Source: Vibrio campbellii CAIM 519 = NBRC 15631 = ATCC 25920 (lineage in GTDB: Bacteria; Pseudomonadota; Gammaproteobacteria; Enterobacterales; Vibrionaceae). From it: a DNA stretch of 64,000 nt. Under the pieces are notes generated by a model, which saw only the letters and a program-made list of their open reading frames with translations, was not told where the DNA came from and ran no database searches. A program made the position numbers and the translations under genes. Positions 27,464 through 36,587 of the stretch are shown here, one piece after another (the first letter of the stretch is position 1; each line of letters opens with the position of its first letter). The stretch lies in the NCBI RefSeq assembly GCF_002163755.1, contig NZ_CP015864.1, positions 372,001 through 436,000 on the forward strand, read 5' to 3'.

Positions 27464-27730
27464 TATACCCAAGTAACCTCGAGATGCTAGGTTCAGCGAG
27501 ACTGACTTGGTTTGTAGACGCGGCGGCGATTCAAAGGTTTAGTGGGTCTAAATCAAGAATCGGCAACAAAGTATACAAGCCAAGACAGCTCGCCCTTTGG
27601 GAGCGTGTCATTGACCCGATTGCTGCGTCAAACAACTTGGAAATAGCTGGCTATTACACTGCGTTGTTTTTCTTGCTCTCGAATCAATGACAACGCTCTG
27701 AATCCTGCATCTTGAAGTCACTTGGGTATA
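27464..27730. mobile_element. MITE-like element with 31 bp terminal inverted repeats
   Basis: 267 bp. The left end begins TATACCCAAGT and the right end finishes ACTTGGGTATA. The 31-base ends match at 25 positions when one is inverted (hand comparison). There is no transposase, so it would have to be mobilised in trans or be inert. An internal frame of 68 codons starting at 27484 has no ribosome-binding site and no known motif; I regard it as chance. No clear target duplication beyond a possible TA. Confidence 0.65.
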
Positions 27731-27810
27731 CACCCTGTAGAGCCTAAAAGAGCAGCCAAGTGCTGCTCTTTGTCGTTAGAACCAATCCTAAAAGCTCAAC
27801 CCCATGGCTT

Positions 27811-28413
27811 TTAGTTCACACTCACATTGTTCTGCTGTTCTGCGTGCTTAAATTGAATCGCCTCAATGCCTACCTTGCGTGCGCCTTCAACGTTATAGGG
27901 CATATCGTCGAGGAACACGGTTTCTTTCGCTAAAAGTTGATGGGTTTCTAATAGGCTCTGATAAATCTCTGGTTGAGGCTTCAACAAGCCAAGTTCTGCA
28001 GATACTGTTGTGCCTTCAAATAACGGCCAAAAGTCATACGTAGCTTTTAGATATTCAACGATCTCTACTACATTGTCAGTCAGAGCGAACACACGATATC
28101 CTGCTGATTTTATGCGCTTTAGAAGGTCCACACTGCCATAAATCAGAAGTTGGGTATGCTTCACGTAGTAAAAGAAACGCTCTGCTTCGCTCTCAGACAA
28201 CTGTTTTTCGAGTTGATACCGCTGTTTGGCTTGTGTTTCTGTAATCAGCCCTTTGTTCAAATCCAACCAAATCGCACTCGTGAAAAGATCTTTCGCTAAC
28301 GCCTCGGCATCGACATCATTTCCAAAGGTCAGTCTCACGATTTCGATTGGTGACCACCTTACGAGTACGTTACCTACATCGAATACGACATTTTTAATTT
28401 CTACTGGTTGCAT
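27811..28413 (-). CDS. HAD-superfamily hydrolase (YihX-like phosphatase)
   Basis: The frame opens at 28482, but AAGGA lies six bases before the ATG at 28413, giving 200 residues beginning MQPVEIKNVVFDVGNVLV. Motif I is FDVGN (Asp12 nucleophile), where the second Asp is replaced by Asn after Gly as in YihX-type sugar-phosphate phosphatases. Motif II is FALTDN, motif III is the Lys of GLLKPQPEIYQ, and motif IV is FLDDMPYNVEGA. Predicted to hydrolyse a small phosphorylated metabolite in the cytoplasm. Confidence 0.85.
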   Translation of the reverse strand: MQPVEIKNVVFDVGNVLVRWSPIEIVRLTFGNDVDAEALAKDLFTSAIWLDLNKGLITETQAKQRYQLEKQLSESEAERFFYYVKHTQLLIYGSVDLLKRIKSAGYRVFALTDNVVEIVEYLKATYDFWPLFEGTTVSAELGLLKPQPEIYQSLLETHQLLAKETVFLDDMPYNVEGARKVGIEAIQFKHAEQQNNVSVN

Positions 28414-28717
28414 AGGTGTCCTTGTTTGATAAGTTGAATAGGGAAGTGAGCACTGTGCTGGTGTTTGTATGTTGCATGGCATTCATGTACATGACGTTGC
28501 GCCACTTCTCAGTTTCTGATTAATTAACAATCAAAGTTACCCGGAGATTCTTTTTGTGAATATAAAACTCTGAATTTAAAAGAGGAGTGTCGCGAAATAT
28601 TTGATTAATGTCTCACTGCTTATGTGCGATAACTAATATATAATTGAAAGACAAATACAAAGAAAACAATGCTAAACATAAAATTAGTAAGTGCTAGGCT
28701 CAGTAGATAAAGTAAAT

Positions 28718-30763
28718 ATGGACGCGATTCGCAAAGTATATCAGTACGCAGAACCCAACCTTAGCCTCGTAGGATGGATGGGCTTCATAGGCTTTCCTAT
28801 TTACTACATCGTTTGGGAGTTCATGTTCCCGCAGCCATACGAAAACCTACCGCTTCGTATTCTTTGCTCAATATTATTCTTCGGCATCATTTATCGTAAT
28901 CGTACGCCATTTGAGTGGCGTGGATTTTTACCCGCCTATTATCAAGTGGTCACAACGCTCTGCTTACCTTGCTTCTTCTTTTACATGTTGCTGATGAACA
29001 ATTGGTCGAATGTTTGGGTGATGTCGTTTATGTCGGCGATTTTTTTGCACATACTGCTCGTGCATATCACATCGGTGATGTTTGTTCAGACATTTGTGGG
29101 AATTGGTCTTGCGACGTTTTTTGCTTGGGTAGCACAGGGGTTTCACCTCGAACTCACCATGGATTGGACGCACGTACCGATCTTCTTGTTTATTTATCTC
29201 TTTGGTAACTTGTTCTACTTCCGAAACCAGGTAGAGCATGAAGCAAAAGTCTCAATCGCAAAGTCTTTTGGGGCGGGTATCGCCCATGAAATGCGAAACC
29301 CACTCAGCGGTTTATTAACTTCTATCGATGTCATTCGATCCGTGTTGCCAAATCCGAAAGAGGGCAAGAAAGAGCAGTACACGTTAAGTGATGAAGATGT
29401 GACACTGTTACGAGAAGTCAGCAGTGACGCAATGAACATCATTCATTCCGGAAACGAAACCATTGATTTGCTTCTTACTTCAATTGATGAGAACCGTGTT
29501 TCTCGCTCGACATTTAAAAAACACTCTGCACAATCTGTCGTTGAGAGTGCGATTGAAAGTTTCAGTTACAAACGATCGACAGACCGTTTTGCTATCTCCT
29601 TGGATGTAAGAAGTGAGTTCGATTTCTTGGGCAGCGATACATTGCTTAAGTATGTGATGTACAACTTGTTCAAGAACGCCTTCCAACACCGTAGTTCAGA
29701 AGACTTCCACATACACGTCACCATGTACAGTGATGAATTTGCCAACCAAATTGTGGTGACTGATAACGGTTCGGGCATTGCACCAGAAGTTCTTCAAAGT
29801 ATTTTCCAAGATTTCTACACCACGGGTAAGTCAGGAAACTATGGCCTTGGATTGCCTTTCTGTAAGAAAGTGATGCGTTCATTTGGTGGTGATATTCGTT
29901 GCCAATCAGAAGTCGGCGAGTGGTCTCAGTTCACGATGACTTTCCCTACGATTGGCTCAAGCGCAGTCAAAGAGATTAAGAGTGAGCTAACCAAGCTAAA
30001 AACGATTTTGTTTGTGAGTGAGCAAAACATCTTAGTTTCGAAAGTGACGGACATTGCTCGTTTTATGGGATTCGAACTCACGGTTCTCGATGTTCCTGCG
30101 GTTCTTAAAAAGAAAGAATACGAGTTCGAGTTTGATTTGATCCTGATCGACATGGAGAGTTTAGACGCCCTTGGCAGCCATATAGATAAGGTTGAGTCGT
30201 TACTGTCGTTCACTGAAGCTCGCATTGTTTACATGTTTGAGCACCATCCAATTCAAAGAGCGAGAAGCGTTTCTTTTGAACCTATTTGGGTAGAGACACA
30301 AGCCTGGCTTCTGAATACTCGAGCGACCATCGACCGTTTACTGTATGACGCTAATTATGTTGTTCCATCGATGCCAGCGAAGCCGCTCGATTCAACAAAC
30401 AAGCGAACCATTATGGTGGTTGACGACAATGAGTCTCTACGCAAGTTTACGGCCATGCTGCTTGAGAAGCAGGGTTTTGAAGTGATCCAAACCGAGGATG
30501 GGCTGCAGGCAATCAACGCATTGAATGAGAACAATGTTGACTTAATCCTAATGGACATCGAAATGCCAGTGATGGATGGTGTAGAAGCATCTCGTCAAAT
30601 CAGAGGTTCAAATAAGGCCTACGCTTCGGTACCTATTATTGCGCATACTGGTGATAGCTCACCGATAACACTCGACAAGATTGGTTCATCTGGCATGTCG
30701 GATTTCATCGTTAAACCTGCGGATAAGAACAGGTTGTTCGACAAGATTGCGAACTGGATTTAG
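28718..30763 (+). CDS. cqsS: CqsS, CAI-1 quorum-sensing hybrid histidine kinase
   Basis: I start at ATG 28718 because MDAIRKVYQYAEPNLSLVGW is the conserved N-terminus of CqsS; a GTG nine codons earlier is also in frame. 681 residues. Six membrane helices fill the first 170 residues and form the ligand site. The kinase motif is IAHEMRNPLSG (His190), the ATPase domain has NLFKNAFQH, DNGSGIAP and GNYGLGLPF, and the C-terminal receiver has LILMDIEMPVMDG (Asp613). At low cell density the family sends phosphate through LuxU to LuxO; binding of CAI-1 stops this. The residue aligned with Cys170 of V. cholerae CqsS, reported to influence ligand choice, is Phe166 here, as in V. harveyi. It converges with cqsA. 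Confidence 0.95.
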   Translation: MDAIRKVYQYAEPNLSLVGWMGFIGFPIYYIVWEFMFPQPYENLPLRILCSILFFGIIYRNRTPFEWRGFLPAYYQVVTTLCLPCFFFYMLLMNNWSNVWVMSFMSAIFLHILLVHITSVMFVQTFVGIGLATFFAWVAQGFHLELTMDWTHVPIFLFIYLFGNLFYFRNQVEHEAKVSIAKSFGAGIAHEMRNPLSGLLTSIDVIRSVLPNPKEGKKEQYTLSDEDVTLLREVSSDAMNIIHSGNETIDLLLTSIDENRVSRSTFKKHSAQSVVESAIESFSYKRSTDRFAISLDVRSEFDFLGSDTLLKYVMYNLFKNAFQHRSSEDFHIHVTMYSDEFANQIVVTDNGSGIAPEVLQSIFQDFYTTGKSGNYGLGLPFCKKVMRSFGGDIRCQSEVGEWSQFTMTFPTIGSSAVKEIKSELTKLKTILFVSEQNILVSKVTDIARFMGFELTVLDVPAVLKKKEYEFEFDLILIDMESLDALGSHIDKVESLLSFTEARIVYMFEHHPIQRARSVSFEPIWVETQAWLLNTRATIDRLLYDANYVVPSMPAKPLDSTNKRTIMVVDDNESLRKFTAMLLEKQGFEVIQTEDGLQAINALNENNVDLILMDIEMPVMDGVEASRQIRGSNKAYASVPIIAHTGDSSPITLDKIGSSGMSDFIVKPADKNRLFDKIANWI

Positions 30764-30793
30764 TTCTTGCTCAATAGGGTGACGAAAACGATT

Positions 30794-30820
30794 AGAGCTC
30801 AGCACTATGCTGAGCTCTTT
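30794..30820. terminator. Bidirectional terminator between cqsS and cqsA
   Basis: Ten-base stem AGAGCTCAGC / GCTGAGCTCT with a five-base loop and a short T run, placed between two converging genes. Confidence 0.85.
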
Positions 30821-30869
30821 GTATTCCGGCGTTCACAAGCTTCCATTCAAATGTGCCGCTTTCGATTCG

Positions 30870-32051
30870 TTAGGCGAATTCTAGTTCTGGGTGGTTATAC
30901 GCTTCCTGGCAAGCCGTCAAGACATGGTCAATGTCACGAGATGTCATATCAGCATTGATCGAAAATCGAATAATGTTCTTATTCTTGCCCGTTGCAGGAC
31001 GACAGAATACAGCGCCAAACACGTTTCTTTCTTCTAAGAAGTCACGCACTCGTTCCGTATTTCGCTCACTACCGCATTCTAACGCCACAATTTGCGATTC
31101 GCTGCGGATATGAAAGCCAATCTGCTTTAGGCCTGTTCTGAGCTCTTTAGCGCGGTTGAACAGCATGGTTCGCTTATCATCTGCGCTTCTAATGACTTCG
31201 AGAGTCTTTTCAAGTCGAACGATCTCTTGTGGCAGGACCGTCGAACTAAAGATGGCTGGGAATGCGACAAAGGGTAGCGTTCTAGCCAACTTTTCTGGAC
31301 CAAGAATCGCCCCAGCCCGATAAGCAAATGTTTTTGCCAAACTCACCGTAATGAAATCCACTTGATCAGTGAGTTCTAATGCTTTCACCAAGCCAGAACC
31401 ATTTGGTCCATGGGTGCCTAATGAGTGAGACTCATCGACCACCAAGGCACAATCAAACTCACGCGCCATTTCGTAGATGTCGTGGAGTGGGGCGATCGTA
31501 CCTATCGTGCTATAGACTGAATCCACAACGATAACGCCAGAGCCGTGACGCTGTATCTGCTTGCGCAAATGGTTCATGTTGTTATGCATGAATGGATGCG
31601 CTTGCGCTCCTGCCGCTCGAATCCCTTCCCACAAAGACATGTGTGCAAAGAAATCGATATAGACCGGTGTTTCTGGCGGACAAATCGTTTGTAACAAGCC
31701 AATATTGGCTGCCCATCCGGACTGGGATAATAGGCAACTGCCCATACCGACATAATCCGCGAGCTGCGTTTCAAATGCAGGTTTTGAGTCGTCATCTTGT
31801 AAGAAAATCGCAGACATGACAACGTTATCATCGTGCTCGCAGATAGCATCACGATGTGCCTGTTGAATTTGTAGATTGTGGGACAATGACAAGTAGTCGT
31901 TACTTTGCATGACCACCGCTCCTTGTTGTGGTCGCTTCCCTAATACCAAGTGCTTTTGGTTTTCGTTCTGCTCAATCAGATCTTGAATATAAAAGTCTAG
32001 GCGTTCCTCAACAAAGGAAGGAAGTGGTTTTGTTTTCGGTTTATCACTCAT
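30870..32051 (-). CDS. cqsA: CqsA, CAI-1 autoinducer synthase
   Basis: 393 residues from the ATG at 32051 (GAAGAGAAC upstream); the longer frame to 32171 has no support. CqsA is a pyridoxal-phosphate enzyme of the alpha-oxoamine synthase group that joins an acyl-CoA with an amino-acid-derived donor to form the CAI-1 precursor. The PLP-binding lysine is in VSLAKTFAYRAG (Lys240). Other family segments are QSNDYLSLSHN, VVDSVYSTIGTIAPL and VVDESHSLGTHGPNG. The signal it makes would be detected by the neighbouring CqsS. Confidence 0.95.
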   Translation of the reverse strand: MSDKPKTKPLPSFVEERLDFYIQDLIEQNENQKHLVLGKRPQQGAVVMQSNDYLSLSHNLQIQQAHRDAICEHDDNVVMSAIFLQDDDSKPAFETQLADYVGMGSCLLSQSGWAANIGLLQTICPPETPVYIDFFAHMSLWEGIRAAGAQAHPFMHNNMNHLRKQIQRHGSGVIVVDSVYSTIGTIAPLHDIYEMAREFDCALVVDESHSLGTHGPNGSGLVKALELTDQVDFITVSLAKTFAYRAGAILGPEKLARTLPFVAFPAIFSSTVLPQEIVRLEKTLEVIRSADDKRTMLFNRAKELRTGLKQIGFHIRSESQIVALECGSERNTERVRDFLEERNVFGAVFCRPATGKNKNIIRFSINADMTSRDIDHVLTACQEAYNHPELEFA

Positions 32052-32143
32052 AATAAGTTCTCTTCGTAACACAGGAAAACGCCAGCGCTGACAGTTATAT
32101 AGTTTGACCAATATGAGCTCGATGTCATTAGTCAAGTTGCATA

Positions 32144-32165
32144 AGTTTGCGTGCGCCTGCAAACT
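32144..32165. promoter_or_regulatory. Inverted repeat upstream of cqsA
   Basis: AGTTTGC, eight-base spacer, GCAAACT: perfect seven-base arms centred about 103 bp before the cqsA start. Spacing of about one and a half helical turns suits a dimeric regulator. The binding protein is unknown. Confidence 0.4.
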
Positions 32166-32410
32166 CCGCATTTAACGGTTGGGTGAGCTTTGTAAATCCT
32201 TACTGTTCGGGGGTCTAACTAAGATCGTGCTTAAAAAATAATCGTCAAATTACATAATAAATATTTATGAATTTGTTTGGTTTTTCCTACGAAACTTAGA
32301 TGAAATGCAAATTGGAAGGTATTGAGTGGTGATCTACGTTTAGTGGTCTTCATTCCATAAGTAATGAGAAAAGCGTCGCGCTTTTGCACTGAAATGAAAA
32401 ATTTAAGCAC

Positions 32411-32439
32411 AAAAAAAGGCACGTGTAACACGTGCCTTG
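32411..32439 (-). terminator. Terminator of rbgA
   Basis: Stem GGCACGTGT / ACACGTGCC with a very short loop; on the minus strand it is followed by seven T. Starts 22 bp after the rbgA stop codon. Confidence 0.9.
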
Positions 32440-32460
32440 AGAAGGGAGATAGGAGCGCTA

Positions 32461-33396
32461 TTATCGTTTGTTGCGAAGGTAGCGTTTACGACGTTCTTCT
32501 TTGCGTTTCGCTTTCTCTTCTTCTTTACGAGCGGTTTCGATTTCTACCTCAATTAGCTCTTGAGTAATCATCTCAGGAAGCTCTAGAGTAATCTGGCCCA
32601 AGGTGCCTTGGCGAAGTTCATGAAGAAGGATCTCTGATACTTTGTGAAGGTCTACACGACCGCCAGCACGAAGTGCACCACGACGACGACCAATCTCTTC
32701 CATGATCTCAATATCCGATTCTGGAAGCTCATCGATTTGGTAGCGCTCTTTCAACTTCTTCGGGTAGTGAGCGGCTAGGTATTCGACTGTGTAAAATGCC
32801 ACTTCGTCGTATTCCATTGCCGTGTCTTTTACTGCGCCAGTTGCAGCCAGACGGAAGCCACTGTGCGGGTTTTCTACTTTTGGCCAAAGAATCCCAGGAG
32901 TATCTGAAAGTACAATGCCATTTTGAAGGTTAATGCGTTGCTGGCGACGTGTAACCGCTGGTTGGTTACCCGTCACTGCGATAGTTCGGCCCGCCAAGGC
33001 ATTGATAATGGTGGATTTACCAACGTTTGGAATACCCATGATCATGGTACGAATGTTCTTGCCAATTTCTTCGCGATGCGGAGCAAGCTTACGTACTAAC
33101 TCCATAATTTTTTGGACTTCTGACTGTTGAGAAGTAGTAATGGCAATCGCTTTTACGTTGTGCTCTTTCTCGAAGTGGTCAATCCAAACTTGAGTCAACT
33201 CCGGATCCGCAAGATCGCGTTTGTTAAGCACTTTTACTACTGGCTTATCGCCCTTGAGCTCCGCGATCATAGGGTTTTCACTGCTGAAAGGGATACGAGC
33301 ATCAAGCACTTCGATAATGACATCTATTTGAGGGATCGCTTCTGCAATCTCTTTTTGGGCTTTATGCATGTGGCCCGGAAACCATTGAATAGACAT
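32461..33396 (-). CDS. rbgA: RbgA/YlqF-type ribosome-assembly GTPase
   Basis: 312 residues from ATG 33396 (MSIQWFPGHM, the conserved family N-terminus); the frame extends further upstream but without family similarity. It is a circularly permuted GTPase: G4 (LNKRDLAD) comes before G1 (GIPNVGKST) and G3 (SDTPG). The family acts late in large ribosomal subunit assembly. The C-terminus is a lysine/arginine-rich tail (KEEEKAKRKEERRKRYLRNKR). The first 29 codons after the start are repeated in diverged form at 36171-36257. Confidence 0.88.
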   Translation of the reverse strand: MSIQWFPGHMHKAQKEIAEAIPQIDVIIEVLDARIPFSSENPMIAELKGDKPVVKVLNKRDLADPELTQVWIDHFEKEHNVKAIAITTSQQSEVQKIMELVRKLAPHREEIGKNIRTMIMGIPNVGKSTIINALAGRTIAVTGNQPAVTRRQQRINLQNGIVLSDTPGILWPKVENPHSGFRLAATGAVKDTAMEYDEVAFYTVEYLAAHYPKKLKERYQIDELPESDIEIMEEIGRRRGALRAGGRVDLHKVSEILLHELRQGTLGQITLELPEMITQELIEVEIETARKEEEKAKRKEERRKRYLRNKR

Positions 33397-34046
33397 AGAG
33401 ATAAACCTTGATAAATATAGTTGCTGCACATTGTAAGGTTTCGATAGGGCGTGTAAAGCCATATCTATAAAGGGACGATAAAGGTCGCTCTTGAGTGGTC
33501 CTCTAATATGATATTAGCTCAAGCTCAGAGAGCATAGGTAAGAACTAAGATAGGTAGTTGAGAGTATCTTAACAGATTACTCGTTAAACTTAGTTTCTCT
33601 GATTTGGTTTGGTGGCTGAGCGGTGTTGGTATTGGCGTAGGTCAAACAGAATAAGCGTGGTGGTTTGTCGAACTATGGGCGTGTCGATAGCGGTTTTAAT
33701 ACTCAAATGATTATTAGATCACATGTGTGCATTCTCAGAGCAAGTGATACAACAGTTGTTAGGATCTGGGGAGGAACTGAAGCCGAAGGTCCTATCCTAA
33801 AGACACCGTCTCTATTTTATCACTCAAGGAACTCCTCGTTAATCTGCTCCTTAAAGCTTGAGGCTGCTTTACTTTTAATCATTCATTTTAACATGTGAAC
33901 ACATAAATATATTTTTACTATTAACAGGGGGGGGAGGCTTTTCTTTATATCTTTTTGATGGTTTTATCATTAAGTTTGATTGATAGTTTTATTGTTACTT
34001 TTATTATTAGCGGAGAAGCATAAAATCTCAGCGAGAATAAAAATAC
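33397..34046. other. AT-rich gap upstream of the secreted protein, with a G8 tract
   Basis: 650 bp between rbgA and a divergent secreted-protein gene. Contains a homopolymer of eight G at 33927-33934 in very AT-rich DNA. No credible gene: a 77-codon frame at 33665-33898 lacks a ribosome-binding site. Confidence 0.45.
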
Positions 34047-36041
34047 ATGAAAATATCTAAGACTTTGCCGTTCTTATTAATGAGCGCGCTTTTGTCGAAT
34101 ACTTCTTTTGCACAAGACGTAAACCATTCGTCGGTTGTTCAAACGGCGTTCTATAACCAAGTGGATCCTAAGTATCATGACTCCCTATATCTATTTCAGC
34201 TGGTTCTTTCAAAGAATTGCTTAACTTATCGTGCGGAAGAAGAGGCTTGCAAAGATTATCTAAAAGAAAAATACGATTCGGTTTCTTCGGATTGGTATCA
34301 AGAGCAAGAGCCAATTAAGAAGCAATATCTTAATATAAAGCTCGAGATGATTAGTAATACTAAAATCGTTCTTGCCGACGTTCATCATGGAGATCAGGGT
34401 TATTTTAGCCCTATTATCGCAGACACCCAGTCCATTATGGACGCTCGTATTAATCCTGAATTACAGTCAATCATTCGCCGAGAGCTGAGTGAAAACAACG
34501 GTAAAACAGGGCTAGATTTTGTCGGGGCAAAACAACAATTGTTCGTTCAGTATAATAACGAAGCAAAGCGGTTTCATGATGCTGAAATTGAGCAAATAGA
34601 TTTCTCTTCGCCAAAGCCAACAAAAGCAGAGAAAATCCATTATCAAGAGCTACTGTTTATACAAAAATATCTTTTAGAAAAGTTATCGATGACAACTGCG
34701 GAAAGGGAGTTAGACAAGCTTCTAAAAGATGTAATTCGAGATCTAGTTCGGTGTGCCGAGTGTACGACTACTCCGATAGTTAAAACTTGGAACAACTCTT
34801 ATGTGGCGTACAAAGAAATGAGTCTTTCAGAGTTGATGTTGTTCGGGCTTGGGATGACACCGACGAGGAACGCAGAAATTCTTTATCCTGCAGAGTACTT
34901 TGAGCCAGTTGATGGAGGGATTTCTGTTATTGAGTTTTTATCTAACCTTCGTTCTTATATTATGCAAAATGAATCCACTTTATTTGTGTCAAAAGAACAG
35001 ATAAATAACGATGCAAAACCAGGTGATATAGACCAAGTCTCTTGGGAGGTGATGACAAACAGTGTTGCTAATGTAAATCTAAGCTCTGATATCTGGAAAA
35101 AAGCCATGGTTCCAAATATTCGCCGGCTATTCAATTCAATGGTGAAGATAACAACAGGGCCTACAGGTGCAACTTTCGTCAATTCAGCTTCTCAGGCGAT
35201 GAACAGCGCTGTTACAACGAACTTTAAGCTTGCACATATCGGCAAAACATTCAATTTAACGAGTGCGGTAAATGCGGTTGTAAAACACATTCCTAAAGTG
35301 GCCACCGGAGAGGCAGAGCGTCAATTATGTAACAGTGACGAGATTGAAGGTAGTGGTTTTACTAATGGTATTACGCTTGAAGAGTTGTGTGTCTATGTTC
35401 CGAATTTTAGGAGTCAAAATTTCCCAATTACTGTGGGCTCGTTACTTGATCAAAGTGAAGGCTCTGCGATTATTGAAGACCTGACTGGCGGCAATACTGC
35501 GATGACGACGCTTTATAAAATTCTTCCATCTGTAATTAACCCTTGGGAATGGATTTTCAATGGATTACAAGCGATAACGGGCGTGGACGTAAGAGTATAT
35601 GGCCAAGATATCATGGGTTACCGTGTGACTTTAGTGCATGATAGTGGTGCTATCGTGTATCGAAATATTATGTTTGCAAAACAAGAATTAGTCCTGTCAA
35701 GAGACCAGCTATTTGATGTCGATGTTAGTCATTACACACTGAAAGTTTACAGCAACTTAAATAACAACGAAGTCGCGAGCTTCGCTCTAAGTCAAAGTAT
35801 GTTTGACCGCAGATATGGTGGCGTTGTCAAAGGCAATAAATTCTATTTTGTTGAACAGATTTCTGATAACCAAATGCAACAATACGTTAACAAAACTCGT
35901 GCGATCAAAGTCTGTGGTTTGCCACCTCAGGGGCGAGATGATGAAGAGTACCTTTATGAGTGTTTAGACGATAGATTTTACCCTCGTATTATTCCTGATT
36001 ACTATATGGACAACATGCGTGTCGTGCCAAAGCCGGAATAA
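34047..36041 (+). CDS. Large secreted protein of unknown function
   Basis: 664 residues with a clear signal peptide (MKISKTLPFLLMSALLSNTSFA). The mature protein is mainly helical in the first half, carries several cysteines (for example CLTYRAEEEACKDYL, VRCAECTT, CGLPP near the end) that could pair in the periplasm, and has a beta-rich C-terminal part (YRVTLVHDSGAIVYRNIMF...). No membrane anchor, lipobox or enzyme motif that I recognise. The gene is AT-rich relative to its neighbours and sits between two copies of the rbgA 5' end, so it may be acquired cargo. A terminator follows. Confidence 0.7.
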   Translation: MKISKTLPFLLMSALLSNTSFAQDVNHSSVVQTAFYNQVDPKYHDSLYLFQLVLSKNCLTYRAEEEACKDYLKEKYDSVSSDWYQEQEPIKKQYLNIKLEMISNTKIVLADVHHGDQGYFSPIIADTQSIMDARINPELQSIIRRELSENNGKTGLDFVGAKQQLFVQYNNEAKRFHDAEIEQIDFSSPKPTKAEKIHYQELLFIQKYLLEKLSMTTAERELDKLLKDVIRDLVRCAECTTTPIVKTWNNSYVAYKEMSLSELMLFGLGMTPTRNAEILYPAEYFEPVDGGISVIEFLSNLRSYIMQNESTLFVSKEQINNDAKPGDIDQVSWEVMTNSVANVNLSSDIWKKAMVPNIRRLFNSMVKITTGPTGATFVNSASQAMNSAVTTNFKLAHIGKTFNLTSAVNAVVKHIPKVATGEAERQLCNSDEIEGSGFTNGITLEELCVYVPNFRSQNFPITVGSLLDQSEGSAIIEDLTGGNTAMTTLYKILPSVINPWEWIFNGLQAITGVDVRVYGQDIMGYRVTLVHDSGAIVYRNIMFAKQELVLSRDQLFDVDVSHYTLKVYSNLNNNEVASFALSQSMFDRRYGGVVKGNKFYFVEQISDNQMQQYVNKTRAIKVCGLPPQGRDDEEYLYECLDDRFYPRIIPDYYMDNMRVVPKPE

Positions 36042-36065
36042 GTATTAACCGATTGATGATAGAAA

Positions 36066-36093
36066 AATGCCCCGCAATATTGTGGGGCATTTT
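36066..36093 (+). terminator. Terminator of the secreted-protein gene
   Basis: Stem ATGCCCC / GGGGCAT with short loop and T-rich tail, 25 bp after the stop. Confidence 0.85.
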
Positions 36094-36170
36094 GTGTTTC
36101 GCTAAGGGCAGCTGATGGTATGAGATTGAAAGCATTTTCTCTAACTCGTTTAAAAATTGAGAAATGTCCT

Positions 36171-36257
36171 CACTTCAATGATCACATCAATTTGTGGGAT
36201 AACATCTTCGATTTCTTTCTGAGCTTTATACATGTGGCCCGGAAGCCACTGGATAGA
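36171..36257 (-). pseudogene. Displaced 5' fragment of an rbgA gene
   Basis: Read on the minus strand this gives SIQWLPGHMYKAQKEI followed by EDVIPQIDVIIEV: 29 residues differing at five positions from codons 2-30 of rbgA (33307-33393). DNA identity is about 80 percent by hand count, with most changes at third codon positions. Similarity stops sharply after codon 30, and the ATG is replaced (AAC). It has the same orientation as rbgA, 2.86 kb away. Confidence 0.8.
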
Positions 36258-36587
36258 GTTGTTAACCATCTGAGAAATCGACTTATTGTTTCATGGTTAT
36301 GCTGGTGGGTTATTCGTCTTACTTACATCATTGAAGAGGATGTTAAGGGAGTGGGGCTAATTATCACCACTCGTTACCACTACAGCGAGTCATGTGATGA
36401 TTTTAACACTTATTGGGAGAGCGGGAATGTTAGAGCAAGAGCGATAGGAGGATATTTAAGGACTTAGGTACAGCTTTGGCCCCATTTGGTCACTTTCGAA
36501 TCGAAGCTCATTAACAGTGATGGGATCTCAGCTCATCATGTCCCAAAGTTTGTTTCGCGATGAGCTGAAAAGAAATCACCCCATAAA

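Noticed and set aside
27484..27690. 68-codon frame inside the MITE-like element
   Set aside because: No ribosome-binding site, begins inside the left terminal repeat, and the composition is that of the repeat rather than of a protein gene.
33665..33898. 77-codon frame upstream of the secreted protein
   Set aside because: No ribosome-binding site, no motif, AT-rich intergenic context.
36120..36467. 115-codon + strand frame
   Set aside because: Its middle is the antisense of the rbgA fragment (it encodes the reverse of the conserved start), it has no ribosome-binding site and follows a terminator.
36529..36567. Inverted repeat CAGCTCATC / GATGAGCTG after the M23 peptidase gene
   Set aside because: Considered as its terminator, but the loop is 21 bases and no T run follows on the minus strand, so I did not list it as one.
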